A stretch of 37,783 nucleotides of DNA from an uncultured Verrucomicrobiota bacterium (GCA_937127435.1 CAKZLZ010000083.1:1-37783); one strand, 5' to 3'. Shown: positions 17,676 to 26,563, numbered from the stretch's first letter. The notes: generated by a model not told the origin, from the letters alone. Translations and numbers: made by a program.

Positions 17676-17992
17676 CTTTATACGGCCTTCCGTGCTGGGT
17701 TATATGAAGACACACTTCTCCTCTTTTCTCAAGAAATGTCAAGTCAAGTAGACACAAAGTTGACCTTGGAAGTCAATTTAGAACCCTCTATACCCCCTAC
17801 ACCTCCCAAAAACCGAAATCAAACATGATATACGGCATCGAAAACCGGCAGCTCCAAGCTAATCCTTCAGGCGGATTGAAGGCCCAAGCACCCTTTCCGC
17901 CCTTTCCAGTCAAAAGATCCCGGGCAAAGACAGGCCAAAATTCGATGACGATTTCGATGTCGATATCGATTTCGATTGAGTAAAGGATCTAT
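17676..17992. other. Divergent intergenic region
   Basis: A 317-base region between two divergent genes with no gene inside. Seen within it: TTGACTTGACA on the minus strand near 17747-17737 (possible -35 for the GreA-like gene, though no well-spaced -10 follows), an inverted repeat TTGAC-N7-GTCAA at about 17760-17776, and a hexanucleotide tandem repeat at 17941-17976. The pseudouridine synthase has a good AAAGGA ribosome site six bases before its ATG. Confidence 0.5.
17941..17976 (+). repeat. Six tandem copies of the hexamer NNCGAT
   Basis: The bases read TTCGAT, GACGAT, TTCGAT, GTCGAT, ATCGAT, TTCGAT in a row, every sixth position in register. The array ends about 17 bases before the start codon of the pseudouridine synthase gene, just before its AAAGGA ribosome site. 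Confidence 0.85.
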
Positions 17993-18835
17993 ATGTCAAA
18001 AACCTCGAATCGTAGCCTAATAACCCAACGCGACCACGGAAAAACCCTCCAACAGTTTCTTCGTGATGAACTTCATCTCAGTAGCCGTCAGGCCAAATCC
18101 CTGTTGGATACCCGTGCGGTCTTTGTAAATGGCAAACGAATCTGGATGGCCAAACATACCTTGCGCAAAGATGACCTGGTTGAATGGCCTCAACAACGAA
18201 AAGCCCCCAAACTGGGGGATAATATTGATATCCTCTATAAAGATCCCTATATCATGGCGGTCAACAAAGCCCCGGGACTCGTCAGTGACCGGGACAAGTT
18301 CAGTGTCGAATCCCTCCTCCGGGAACAGGAAGGCAACCCCGCCCTCCGCGCCTTGCACCGCCTGGATAAACCCACCTCGGGTCTGCTGATGTTTTTGCGC
18401 TCTTCCGAACATCGGGAAGCCTATCTCGAACTTTTCCGCCGTAAGGAAATCCAGAAAACCTACCAAACCCTGTTAGTGGGACAACCCAGCCAGGACCAGG
18501 TCACCATCCGCAGAGCTTTGGATGGGAAAAGTACGGAAACCACCTTTCGGGTACTCAAAAGGCACGGGAATTTCTGCAAAGTGGAATGCCTCATCGGCAC
18601 CGGCCGCCAACATCAAATCCGCCGTCACGCCATGGAAATAGGATGTCGGGTGGCCGGCGACACCCAGTACGCCCAACAAATCCCCATCTCCCCCATCGAA
18701 AAATCTCTTCCCCGGCAAATGCTCCACGCCTTCTCGGTCGAGTTCATCTGCCCCCGCAGCAAACGGAAAATCAGAATCCACGCCCCCTTCACTCACGACT
18801 TCCAAAGTGCGATCAAACAAATGGGATTGGGGTAG
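17993..18835 (+). CDS. RluA-family pseudouridine synthase
   Basis: A 280-residue enzyme that isomerises uridine to pseudouridine in RNA. Residues about 17-70 form an S4 RNA-binding domain (LQQFLRDELHLSSRQAKSLLD, VFVNGKRI). The catalytic motif HRLDKPTSGLLMF is at 122-134 with the nucleophile Asp125. Later motifs QTLLVG, TGRQHQIRRHAMEIG and HAFSVEF are standard for the RluA class. The target (23S rRNA or tRNA) cannot be fixed from sequence. The ATG at 17993 has AAAGGA six bases upstream. It stands alone, diverging from the GreA-like operon. Confidence 0.9.
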   Translation: MSKTSNRSLITQRDHGKTLQQFLRDELHLSSRQAKSLLDTRAVFVNGKRIWMAKHTLRKDDLVEWPQQRKAPKLGDNIDILYKDPYIMAVNKAPGLVSDRDKFSVESLLREQEGNPALRALHRLDKPTSGLLMFLRSSEHREAYLELFRRKEIQKTYQTLLVGQPSQDQVTIRRALDGKSTETTFRVLKRHGNFCKVECLIGTGRQHQIRRHAMEIGCRVAGDTQYAQQIPISPIEKSLPRQMLHAFSVEFICPRSKRKIRIHAPFTHDFQSAIKQMGLG

Positions 18836-18882
18836 AAAAAACTTCCCCGTTCCAAGTTTCAATTTCCGAGTTTCGAATCCCA

Positions 18883-18953
18883 AGTTCCGAGTTCCGACTT
18901 CAGGCGGTTCGACGGAATGCCTTCAGGCTTCCGGTTTCAGAACCCAAGTTCAG
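18883..18953. repeat. Dispersed intergenic repeat, copy 1
   Basis: About 71 bases that align with 26919-26989, with shared words such as CGACTTCAGGCGGTTCG, CTTCAGGCTTCC and GTTTCAGAACCC. Here it lies in the 177-base gap between the pseudouridine synthase and the SMP-30-like gene. The preceding 40 bases are low-complexity variants of AGTTTC/AGTTCC. Confidence 0.8.
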
Positions 18954-19012
18954 CCATCCCCTTCCCAAAAGTTTTTTCTTCATCCACGTAAACGTAGTCC
19001 TCAAAAAACATC

Positions 19013-19879
19013 TCACTGAAGCGTCACCCGGAACAAACTTCCCCCTGAAGTCACATACAGGGTATTTTCATCCTCCCCGAAACAAACATTGGTGGTGTTT
19101 CCGGGAATCGGGATCATCCCCTGATATTTTCCTTTGGCTGAAAAAATTTGAATCCCCTGCTCATCCGGTTGATTTCGATTGTTCGTAAACACCGCCAGAT
19201 AAAGATCACCCGTCGCCGGATGCACCGCCAATCCATCCAGCACTTTATCAATCCCGTCCGCCACCCGTTTGGGTGCATCCTCCACGCTTCCGTCATCATT
19301 CACCGGGTACGCCAGCGTCCAATGATCCATGCCCACATTCACATACAGGATTTTCCCGTCGGGTGACATAGCAATGCCATTGGGTTTATTAAAGGACTGC
19401 GGAATCGCCTTCTCCACTTCCCCGTCCGGCTTCACCCGATACACAAATTGAAAATCCACCCGGTCTTTTTTACCGAAATTCGGATCCGTAAAGTAGACAG
19501 ACCCGTCCTTGCCGACAGTCACATCATTCGGATTATTTAAAGGCTGACCTTCAAACTCACTCGCCAACACCGTGAAGGTGCCGTCTTTTTCTAAACGGGT
19601 CACCCGGGTATTCCCCCCTTCACAGGTAATGAGTCGGCCCTCCGCATCCAAAACATTTCCATTGCCGCGTCCCGAAGCTTCCCGAAAGACTTCCAAGCCC
19701 TTTTTCTCAGTCCAAAGATACAGCTTTGACGCCCGGACATCACTGAACACCACCCCTTCCTTTTCAGGCACCCAAACCGGTCCTTCCGTAAACTCCAGCC
19801 CCTCCACCAACCGCTCCACTTTCGGGTCGGCGACTGCAACTTGTGCCAACAGGAACAATCCACATAAAATCTTATTCAT
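19013..19879 (-). CDS. SMP-30/gluconolactonase-like exported beta-propeller protein
   Basis: A 288-residue protein with a signal peptide (ILCGLFLLAQVAVA) and a six-bladed propeller of the SMP-30/gluconolactonase family. The family metal ligands can be matched: Glu32 in FTEGPVW, the Asn cluster in LNNPNDVTVG and the Asp of VLDGLAVHP. Members hydrolyse sugar lactones or related esters using a divalent metal. The export signal suggests a periplasmic role. It is the last gene after a sodium:solute symporter and a small lipoprotein, with a good AGGAG site. Uptake and processing of a sugar acid or lactone would fit, though no substrate can be named. Confidence 0.85.
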   Translation of the reverse strand: MNKILCGLFLLAQVAVADPKVERLVEGLEFTEGPVWVPEKEGVVFSDVRASKLYLWTEKKGLEVFREASGRGNGNVLDAEGRLITCEGGNTRVTRLEKDGTFTVLASEFEGQPLNNPNDVTVGKDGSVYFTDPNFGKKDRVDFQFVYRVKPDGEVEKAIPQSFNKPNGIAMSPDGKILYVNVGMDHWTLAYPVNDDGSVEDAPKRVADGIDKVLDGLAVHPATGDLYLAVFTNNRNQPDEQGIQIFSAKGKYQGMIPIPGNTTNVCFGEDENTLYVTSGGSLFRVTLQ

Positions 19880-19899
19880 AAGTTTTCTCCTAACATTGC

Positions 19900-20355
19900 C
19901 TACTCCACAATATAAATCGTGTAAAGCCCTTCATCCCGGTACACCGTGTTTGTCAGGGAAAAATCATCGTCCTTCTCTTCTTCCTGCTCCGCATCTTTTT
20001 CTCTTTCGAGCTTATCTGAATGTACGTTTACCGCAAAAGTATAAGACCCGGCTTCCGTGGGCACCCCAACAACCTCGGAATAGTCAACACCTTCTTCTTT
20101 ATACCTTCGGAATTCTGTTCCCGGCGGAAGCGTCCCGTCCTCAAAGGTAAATATAAAATCATAACTGTCGTCAAACGGGGTGTTTTCCACCCGGGCGCCC
20201 AAACGGAAAACATAAGGTTCCCCCACTTTACCCTCCGGAGGTTGCTCACCCCAAATCACCAATTTATTACGACTGTGCGCATCGATAATTTCGTCGATGC
20301 AACCACTCGTCAAAAAAGTGACCAAAACCAGAATCAGAAATCGGGCTTGTTTCAT
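19900..20355 (-). CDS. Small lipoprotein with an Ig-like domain
   Basis: A 151-residue protein with a clear lipobox (FLTSGC, Cys19). The body looks like a single Ig-like fold of the putative-Ig type: WGEQPPEGKVGEPYVFRLGA near the start, then FTFEDGTLPPGTEF and GVPTEAGSYTFAVNVHSD. Near residues 122-132 there is a very acidic stretch (EREKDAEQEEEKDD). Its ATG overlaps the symporter stop as ATGA, so it is translated with the symporter. No specific function is recognised. Confidence 0.75.
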   Translation of the reverse strand: MKQARFLILVLVTFLTSGCIDEIIDAHSRNKLVIWGEQPPEGKVGEPYVFRLGARVENTPFDDSYDFIFTFEDGTLPPGTEFRRYKEEGVDYSEVVGVPTEAGSYTFAVNVHSDKLEREKDAEQEEEKDDDFSLTNTVYRDEGLYTIYIVE

Positions 20356-21779
20356 TTCCTCACAAATAACAGACCCGGTATGGTTCCGGCAAGTCCAAAA
20401 TAGAAGGGTTCATAGCCTTCCCAGAAATCCCCCAGATCCCAAGCCCACTTCATCACATAAAAGACAGACATTGCCAGCCCGCCCCCCACACATGAAACCA
20501 CAAAGTTCCGGTCGGACAAACGACCGGGAAGCATATACCCCATCAACAGGGGAAAAAGCAGACAGGCCGTACTGAATCCACCGAAGAATTTCCAAATATC
20601 CACCAGCATCGTATCCTCTTCATCATAGAAAAAATACGCAATCGCCACCGCCAGCAGCGCAATCCCGATGGTTCCCAAATGATGAAACCCTACGGACCCC
20701 TTCCACTTTTTGGGAGCCAGATCGTAAGCCACTACCGTACCGGAAAGGAAAAGATACGAATCCAGTGTACTCAGAATCGTGGCCAGGATGCCTGCCAGAA
20801 AAAAGCCGCGTACGCCCACCGGCAAGAGTTGAACCGCATAGGTCAGATACGCGGTTTTACTATCGATATCCGGAAGCGCCGCCCGGGCATAAATCGCGCC
20901 GAAGGTGGTACAAAAATCAAAGCCCACCCAGATCAAAGTGGCCAACAGAATCCCTTTTTGCGCGGTTCGAACATCTTTGGCCGCCAGGCATCGTTGATAG
21001 AAATTGGGGTCCACCAGGGTTCCCAACGCCACCAAACCCCACACAAAAGTGGTCCCCATCGAATAATGACCCTGAAAAGGATTCCAGTGACTGGCCGGAA
21101 CCGACGTGGAAGCGTGCAGCCAACCCAGTCCTCCAAAATTTTTCATACTGAAAACGATCACCAGCAGTACGGCAGAACACATTACCCCGAACTGAATCAT
21201 ATCCGAAAAAACCACCGAACGCAGCCCGCCCACCGTACTGTAAGTCAATACCCCCACCGTTCCAATCAACATGCAGACCCACAAACTTCCTCCGAAAAGC
21301 AATTGCAGGAAAAGGCCCAAACTGATCACGTAAACCACCGGCAACACATTAAACAGGTTCAGCCAGGCGCCTAATTTTCCGGAAAGCGGTCCAAACATTT
21401 TTTCCAGCAAATGGGGCATGGTCCGCGCCTCGGTTTCCCGGATTCTCCGCACCAGAAAGAAGGCAAAAATCAAATACGCCACATACCAAAACGCGCCCTG
21501 GGTCACCCAGGAGTATAAACCATCTTCGTAAGCATATTGGGTAACTGAAAAGATTCCACCATACCATGTGGCAACCAACGTGCCGGTAAACAATGGCAAG
21601 GTCAACCGGCGCCCCATCAACAACAGATCCAACAACCTTTCGTCCCCTCCTGCGGTTTCTATTTTCCGTTGGCGGAGATTTCCATAAACCACTGCGCCCA
21701 GCGTAATCAACAATACAAAAGCAAACACCCCCCAGTCTGCGGTGGATAAATGTTCAGGAATGAATATCGAGTTTTTCAA
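20352..21779 (-). CDS. Sodium:solute symporter (SSS family)
   Basis: A 475-residue membrane transporter with about 12-13 hydrophobic segments. Family marks include the early segment LLLMGRRLTLPLFTGTLVATWYGG, YSTVGGLRSVVFSDMIQFGVM (about 180-200) and DPNFYQRCLAAKDVRTAQKG (about 260-280), with ILATILSTLDSYLFLSG near 325. SSS proteins use the sodium gradient to import sugars, amino acids, urea or organic acids; the substrate is not evident. The start appears to be TTG at 21779 with AAGGGG nine bases before it; a nearby ATG is out of frame. It is followed without a gap by the lipoprotein and then the SMP-30-like gene. Confidence 0.9.
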   Translation of the reverse strand: MKNSIFIPEHLSTADWGVFAFVLLITLGAVVYGNLRQRKIETAGGDERLLDLLLMGRRLTLPLFTGTLVATWYGGIFSVTQYAYEDGLYSWVTQGAFWYVAYLIFAFFLVRRIRETEARTMPHLLEKMFGPLSGKLGAWLNLFNVLPVVYVISLGLFLQLLFGGSLWVCMLIGTVGVLTYSTVGGLRSVVFSDMIQFGVMCSAVLLVIVFSMKNFGGLGWLHASTSVPASHWNPFQGHYSMGTTFVWGLVALGTLVDPNFYQRCLAAKDVRTAQKGILLATLIWVGFDFCTTFGAIYARAALPDIDSKTAYLTYAVQLLPVGVRGFFLAGILATILSTLDSYLFLSGTVVAYDLAPKKWKGSVGFHHLGTIGIALLAVAIAYFFYDEEDTMLVDIWKFFGGFSTACLLFPLLMGYMLPGRLSDRNFVVSCVGGGLAMSVFYVMKWAWDLGDFWEGYEPFYFGLAGTIPGLLFVRK

Positions 21780-21857
21780 AGTGCATGACCCCTTAGTTCA
21801 ATACGGCAAAAGGATAAATCCTAAACTGCGTTTAGCTTTCATCAAGCGATCTCAGAA

Positions 21858-22586
21858 TCACCCTCTCGCAATCGTCAAGGTATTGATTTCAACTCCCCCC
21901 GCCTTTTTCAAAGCTCTGGCGCATGCATCGAGTGTCGCCCCCGTTGTCATTACATCGTCAATAATGAGGATCCGCTCCGGTACCTTGACATTTTTCTTTA
22001 CGGCAAAGGCGCTCCGCACATTTTCCCGTCGGGCGGCTTTGGACAATTTGGTCTGGGTATCCGTGTTTTTAATTCGTTTTAACCCCGCCCAGGTTTTCAG
22101 GGACGGATCCAATTTCCGCACCCCCCTTATCAACTCCGCGTCCTGGTTAAAACCCCGTTTCCGCTGTCTGCTCCGGTGTAAGGGAACCGCGACCAGCACC
22201 AGACCCTCCGATTCGGGAAAGTAGGTTTTCAACCCTGCAAGTAACAAACGGGACAAGTCGGGGATCACGGAAAAATCCCGGTGATATTTAAGCGCATGGA
22301 TCGCTTCTCTCACCCCGCCTTCGTAGTGATACAAACTGCGGCCCCGCTGATAGCGGGGCGGATTTTCTTCACAATCCGAACAAATAAATTCATGATCAAT
22401 CCGTCCGGCCACGATCTGTCCGCAACGCTCACACCAGGGAGGACCCAGGGCCACAGAGTCCGCCCGGCAATCCCAGCATAAGCCGTGCTCATCCCCTTCC
22501 CTGATGTCTTTCCCGCAACTGCAACAGCTCCGCGGATAAATCTCATCCAGCAGTTTCTGCTTCAGTTGGGGAAGACCCGGGATCAT
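21858..22586 (-). CDS. comF: ComF-family phosphoribosyltransferase-like protein
   Basis: A 242-residue protein with an N-terminal zinc-finger segment (SCCSCGKDIREG, then CWDC and a second pair CERCGQ/CSDCEE) and a C-terminal phosphoribosyltransferase fold with the PRPP-loop motif RILIIDDVMTTGATLDACARAL near 200-220. This is the ComF/GntX layout; ComF supports DNA uptake in transformable bacteria. I take the ATG at 22586, which overlaps the stop of the upstream gene as ATGA; an upstream in-frame codon at 22616 would lie inside that gene. It ends the group with the two oligopeptide-binding genes, an unusual partner for them. Confidence 0.88.
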   Translation of the reverse strand: MIPGLPQLKQKLLDEIYPRSCCSCGKDIREGDEHGLCWDCRADSVALGPPWCERCGQIVAGRIDHEFICSDCEENPPRYQRGRSLYHYEGGVREAIHALKYHRDFSVIPDLSRLLLAGLKTYFPESEGLVLVAVPLHRSRQRKRGFNQDAELIRGVRKLDPSLKTWAGLKRIKNTDTQTKLSKAARRENVRSAFAVKKNVKVPERILIIDDVMTTGATLDACARALKKAGGVEINTLTIARG

Positions 22587-24175
22587 TCGAAGCTCACCGC
22601 CCGGAGCGGATGCCAATCCAACAAATTCGCCGACCAGCCTTTCACCCGAGGATCTTTCAAATATTGCGTTGCCCCGAAATAGAGGGGCAGGATGGGAAGC
22701 TCCCCGAGCAAAACCGCCTCCGCATCTGCCAGCACTTTCATACGCTGCTCTCCGGCCTGCGCCGACGAGACCAACAATCCATCATAGCGCTCATTTTGCC
22801 ATCCCGCGAGGTTGTTGCCCGCTTCAGACTGCCACAGGCCCAAAAAGGTTAACGGATCCACATAGTCCCCTACCCAGCCTAAATAACAAAGATCGAAGTC
22901 CCGCTCACGACGCCGACTGTAATAGGTTTGCCGCTCCAGATTCTCAATTTCAATGCGGATGCCCAGTTCCTGTATCCAACGCTGCTGAATCAGCTCCGCG
23001 ACTTTCTGAGAGTCCTGACCACTCTGGTAGATAAAAATAATTTCCGGAAAATTTTCCCCGCCGGGAAACCCGGCCTCTGCCAACAAACGCCGGGCTTCAT
23101 CGGCATCTTCCTTCAACAAGGCATGCGGTTGATAACCCGCGGTGCCGGGCGGCACATAACTGAACGCAGGTTTCCGCACCCCGTAGAGAACGGTTTCAGT
23201 GATAAGCTTGCGATCCAATGCCAGACTCAACGCCTTGCGGACCCTCACATCCTTGAGGGCATCGTGCTGCAAATTCACCGCATAGCCTACGGATTCCAAA
23301 TAAGGATCCACCCGCAAAACATCCGGGTCTTTTTCCCGATAGCTCAATAGACGATGCCGCAACAAAGAATAGGTAACGTGGATTTCTCCAGACCGGAATG
23401 CGTTTTCTTCCGAACCGGGATTCTGAATGGGTAAAAATTCCGCGCCATTCAGTTCAACCGAATCCGCCTGCCAATAGGCTTCATTTTTGGCCAAAATAAT
23501 CCGGTCTTCACTTCGCCATGCTTTCAGGACAAAAGCGCCATTTACCACAAGGTTTTCCGGACGGGTCCAGACGCCGTCCCTCGAGTGTTCACTGCCGAAT
23601 TTCTTCAGTACATGTTCGGGTAAAGGAAACGCGGTCCAATGGGACAACAGTCCAAAAATGTAAGGAGTCGGTTCGTTGAGCTGGAGTCGGAGCGTTTTCT
23701 CATCCAGAGCCTTTACCCCCAGATCCTCCACCGGCATTTTTCCGGCATTCACCTCTTTCGCATTTAAAAGTGGGTACAGCATAAAGGCATAGGAGGCACC
23801 CAAATCCGGATGTAAGAGTCGTTTAAACGCAAATTCAAAATCCGAAGCCAATACCGGAGCTCCATCCGACCAGTTGGCCTCCCGCAAAAAGAAATCGATC
23901 TGCAAGCCATCTTCCGAAACTTCCCAACGTTCCGCCATTCCCGGTTCTGGGGTCAGGGTTTCAGATTGAATGCGGGTCAACCCCTCAAACAAATTGATGA
24001 GCACATTCCCCGCACTCACGGAAGTCGCCAAATGCGGATCCATGCTTTCAGGTTCGGCGCCGTTGCCCCGCAAAAGAATTCCCTCGGCCACAGCCTCATC
24101 CACCGGCAGAACTTTTTCGGTTTTAGGCCCGCAGGCCATCAGGAAAAGTGAGAGCAACAAGCAGACTTTCTTCAT
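22583..24175 (-). CDS. Oligopeptide-binding lipoprotein (OppA/SBP_bac_5 family), second copy
   Basis: A 530-residue extracytoplasmic binding protein with a lipobox (FLMAC, Cys15). The family marks are strong: GAEPESMDPHLATSVSAGNVLINLFEGL near 38-65, WSDGAPVLASDFEFAFKRLLHP (about 105) and VRKALSLALDRK (about 312). Such proteins deliver peptides or other solutes to an ABC permease. No permease or ATPase gene is nearby. It is a paralogue of the next upstream gene, and the two overlap as ATGA, pointing to a tandem duplication that has since diverged. Confidence 0.9.
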   Translation of the reverse strand: MKKVCLLLSLFLMACGPKTEKVLPVDEAVAEGILLRGNGAEPESMDPHLATSVSAGNVLINLFEGLTRIQSETLTPEPGMAERWEVSEDGLQIDFFLREANWSDGAPVLASDFEFAFKRLLHPDLGASYAFMLYPLLNAKEVNAGKMPVEDLGVKALDEKTLRLQLNEPTPYIFGLLSHWTAFPLPEHVLKKFGSEHSRDGVWTRPENLVVNGAFVLKAWRSEDRIILAKNEAYWQADSVELNGAEFLPIQNPGSEENAFRSGEIHVTYSLLRHRLLSYREKDPDVLRVDPYLESVGYAVNLQHDALKDVRVRKALSLALDRKLITETVLYGVRKPAFSYVPPGTAGYQPHALLKEDADEARRLLAEAGFPGGENFPEIIFIYQSGQDSQKVAELIQQRWIQELGIRIEIENLERQTYYSRRRERDFDLCYLGWVGDYVDPLTFLGLWQSEAGNNLAGWQNERYDGLLVSSAQAGEQRMKVLADAEAVLLGELPILPLYFGATQYLKDPRVKGWSANLLDWHPLRAVSFE

Positions 24176-25776
24176 TTCGCAGACTCCAGATAGACTTCGG
24201 TATAATTATGTCGATCCAGAATGTTGGGATACCAGCCTTTCACCGAGGGATCGATGAGGTAATTCTGTGTATACCAATAGATGGGGATCACCGGCATTTC
24301 CTCCAGCAAAATTTCTTCCGCTTTGTCATACAACTTGAAGCGGGCTTCGGGATCCGTGGTGCCGGCGGCTTTATCAATGTAACTATCGTACTTCTCACTT
24401 CCCCATCCGGTATGATTGTTCCCGCCACCGGTAATATGCAAATCCAGGAAGTTGTGCGGATCCGCATAATCCCCTGCCCAACCCGCACGGGCCACATCAA
24501 AATCCAATTCCCGGCGGGTCACCATGTACACTTGCCATTCTTTGTTTACCAACTCACATTCAACCCCTAAATTCTGTTTCCACATTTGCTGAACAACCTG
24601 GGCGATGGTGCGATGGGCTTCACTGGTATTGTACATCAATTCAAACTTCGGAAATCCTTTCCCCTCCGGATAACCCGCATCGGCCAAAAGCTTTTTCGCT
24701 TTGGCCATATCTTCTTGAAGTTCCCGGGTCGCTTGAAACCCGCCCGTTCCCGGGGGAGTAAACCATTTTGCGGGTTTCTGACCGCCTTTCAAAATTTTAT
24801 CGGTAATCAATTCCCGTTGCAAAGACAATGACAGCGCCTGTCGCACCCTCACGTCATCAAAGGGTGCCTTGCTGGTATTGATCAGATAATAATACGTGGT
24901 CAAATACGGATGGGAATACAAAAGTTCGGGCTTGTTTTTCTGGTAGTAAGGGAGCCGCGGAAGCGGGACACTTCCGGTTTTATGCAGCAGGCCGGAACGG
25001 AACATCCGCTCTTCGGTTTGTTGATCTTCCACGGGGTAGAAAAAAATCCCGTTCAATTTCACGTTCTTCCGGTTCCAGTAGGTCGGACTTTTGCGAACGA
25101 AAATCTGTTCCTTCAAACTCCATTCTTCCAAACGGAAAGGACCGTTCCCCACATAACGCCCCTCTCTGGCCCAGGGATTCCCCCGTTCGGTCACCGCGCC
25201 ATACTTACGAACCGTCCCTTCATGAACCGGATAGAAGGCGTAGTGGTTTAACATGTTCAGAAAATAGGGGGACGGCTGCTCGAGGGTGATTTCCAGAGTG
25301 TGGTCATCCAAAGCTTTCACGCCCAAACTTTCCGGATCCTCTAACATTCCCTGATTAAAGCTACGGCCATTTTTTATCACATACAGCATATAGGCATATT
25401 CAGCGCCCAGCTGCGGCGAAAGCATTCTGCGGTAACTAAATACAAAATCACCAGCTGTGACCGGATCCCCGTTTGACCATTTGGCATCTTCCCGCAGGGA
25501 GAAAGTGAAAACAGTCCCGTCTTCGCTCTGTTCCCAGCTTTTGGCGACCCCGGGTTTCGGTTTTAAGCTTTTGCCATCCTCCCGAATCAGCCCTTCCATC
25601 AGCGCGCTGATGATCTGATGTTCCGGCACTCCGGTGGTGAGATGCGGATCCAAACTTTCGGGTTCCGCTCCATTTCCCAAATGAAGAAACCCTTCACGGT
25701 TGCCTTCTTCCACCCGGGTGTCCGCGTTCCCCACACCAGACAATATACAAACCATCGCAAGCAAAAATAACTTCAT
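24172..25776 (-). CDS. Oligopeptide-binding protein (OppA/SBP_bac_5 family), first copy
   Basis: A 534-residue binding protein starting at the ATG 25776, which has GGAAAAACGG before it and overlaps the upstream stop as ATGA. The signal peptide (LFLLAMVCILSGVGNA) has no lipobox cysteine at its end, so this copy may be soluble in the periplasm, unlike its neighbour. Motifs: GAEPESLDPHLTTGVPEHQIISALMEGL, WSNGDPVTAGDFVFSYRRMLSP, VRQALSLSLQRE and EILLEEMPVIPIYWYTQNYL. These are typical of OppA-like peptide binders. The ligand is unknown, and no matching transporter genes are in the window. Confidence 0.9.
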   Translation of the reverse strand: MKLFLLAMVCILSGVGNADTRVEEGNREGFLHLGNGAEPESLDPHLTTGVPEHQIISALMEGLIREDGKSLKPKPGVAKSWEQSEDGTVFTFSLREDAKWSNGDPVTAGDFVFSYRRMLSPQLGAEYAYMLYVIKNGRSFNQGMLEDPESLGVKALDDHTLEITLEQPSPYFLNMLNHYAFYPVHEGTVRKYGAVTERGNPWAREGRYVGNGPFRLEEWSLKEQIFVRKSPTYWNRKNVKLNGIFFYPVEDQQTEERMFRSGLLHKTGSVPLPRLPYYQKNKPELLYSHPYLTTYYYLINTSKAPFDDVRVRQALSLSLQRELITDKILKGGQKPAKWFTPPGTGGFQATRELQEDMAKAKKLLADAGYPEGKGFPKFELMYNTSEAHRTIAQVVQQMWKQNLGVECELVNKEWQVYMVTRRELDFDVARAGWAGDYADPHNFLDLHITGGGNNHTGWGSEKYDSYIDKAAGTTDPEARFKLYDKAEEILLEEMPVIPIYWYTQNYLIDPSVKGWYPNILDRHNYTEVYLESAK

Positions 25777-26540
25777 CCGTTTTTCCTTTTCTCTAAACAA
25801 TCTTCACAAATACAAACATTATTTTCGTATCGAAATCCCAGCTCGGGATCCGTTTTATCCGTGCGTTTACAAGTGGCGCAGCTGTGGAATGGAATCCCGT
25901 CAAGGACCCTTGCCTTCTTCCTGAATTCGGTAGCCCGTTTTCTTTGTTTCACCGAACCCGCAAAGTCTTTACCGAAAAACAGCACAAATGGAACCAGCGC
26001 CCCGGCAGCTTCAAGTTTCAGGGGAAGCGGACCACTCACCAGCGCCAAAACAAACATGCCCCCGGCAATCATGCCCATATATTTTGCACGGACCGGAAGC
26101 ACAAAAAACACCATGAAAATATAATCAGGAAACACTCTCGCAAAGGCCATACTCATGCTGAGAAAAATAAAGAAATTCGAAAAATCAGCTCCGGGAATGA
26201 TAAAAGATAGCAGTACGGTAGAAAACCACCCCAGACCCAAATAGAAGGCAAAGCGGAACTCTCCCCATTCCCATTCCAGTTTGCTCCCCGTGAGGTAGGT
26301 GATATAAATAAAGAATACGAATGCCAGATTGTTGAAACGCAGTGGATCCAACATGAAGGAGAAGATCCGCCAGACCTCACCGTCCAGAACCTTGGATGCA
26401 TTAAGATTCAACAAGTCCAATGAAATTTTATTTGTGCTGATGGCAAAATAAAACAGCACATGCCCCGCCAACAAGGTGATTAATAAGTAGGGAAAGGTAA
26501 ACTTTCCCCATTTTTGTTCTAAACGATCCAATAATTGCAT
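25773..26540 (-). CDS. Rhomboid-like membrane protein with C-terminal zinc ribbon, probably not a protease
   Basis: A 255-residue protein with about six membrane segments (residues 15-190), followed by a basic linker and a Cys-rich tail, CATCKR...CICEDC, that could bind zinc. The core resembles a subgroup of rhomboid-fold proteins: GEVWRIFSFMLDP, LTGSKLEWEWGEFRFAFYLGLG and FARVFPDYIFMVFFVLPVRAKYMG. The catalytic G-x-S-G of rhomboid proteases is not present (the equivalent stretch reads FIFLSMSMAFA), and no catalytic His is obvious. It heads the run to oppA and comF and overlaps the next gene as ATGA. A role in membrane protein handling is possible but unproven. Confidence 0.72.
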   Translation of the reverse strand: MQLLDRLEQKWGKFTFPYLLITLLAGHVLFYFAISTNKISLDLLNLNASKVLDGEVWRIFSFMLDPLRFNNLAFVFFIYITYLTGSKLEWEWGEFRFAFYLGLGWFSTVLLSFIIPGADFSNFFIFLSMSMAFARVFPDYIFMVFFVLPVRAKYMGMIAGGMFVLALVSGPLPLKLEAAGALVPFVLFFGKDFAGSVKQRKRATEFRKKARVLDGIPFHSCATCKRTDKTDPELGFRYENNVCICEDCLEKRKNG

Positions 26541-26563
26541 AGGATATGCATACCACTGACAAG

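Noticed and set aside
19572..20150. A 192-codon + strand open frame across the SMP-30-like and lipoprotein genes
   Set aside because: It spans the junction of two well-supported minus-strand genes and shows no domain.
21821..21835. Hairpin CTAAAC-TGC-GTTTAG between comF and the symporter gene
   Set aside because: The stem is A/T-rich and only six pairs and no T-run follows on the minus strand, so a terminator is not supported.
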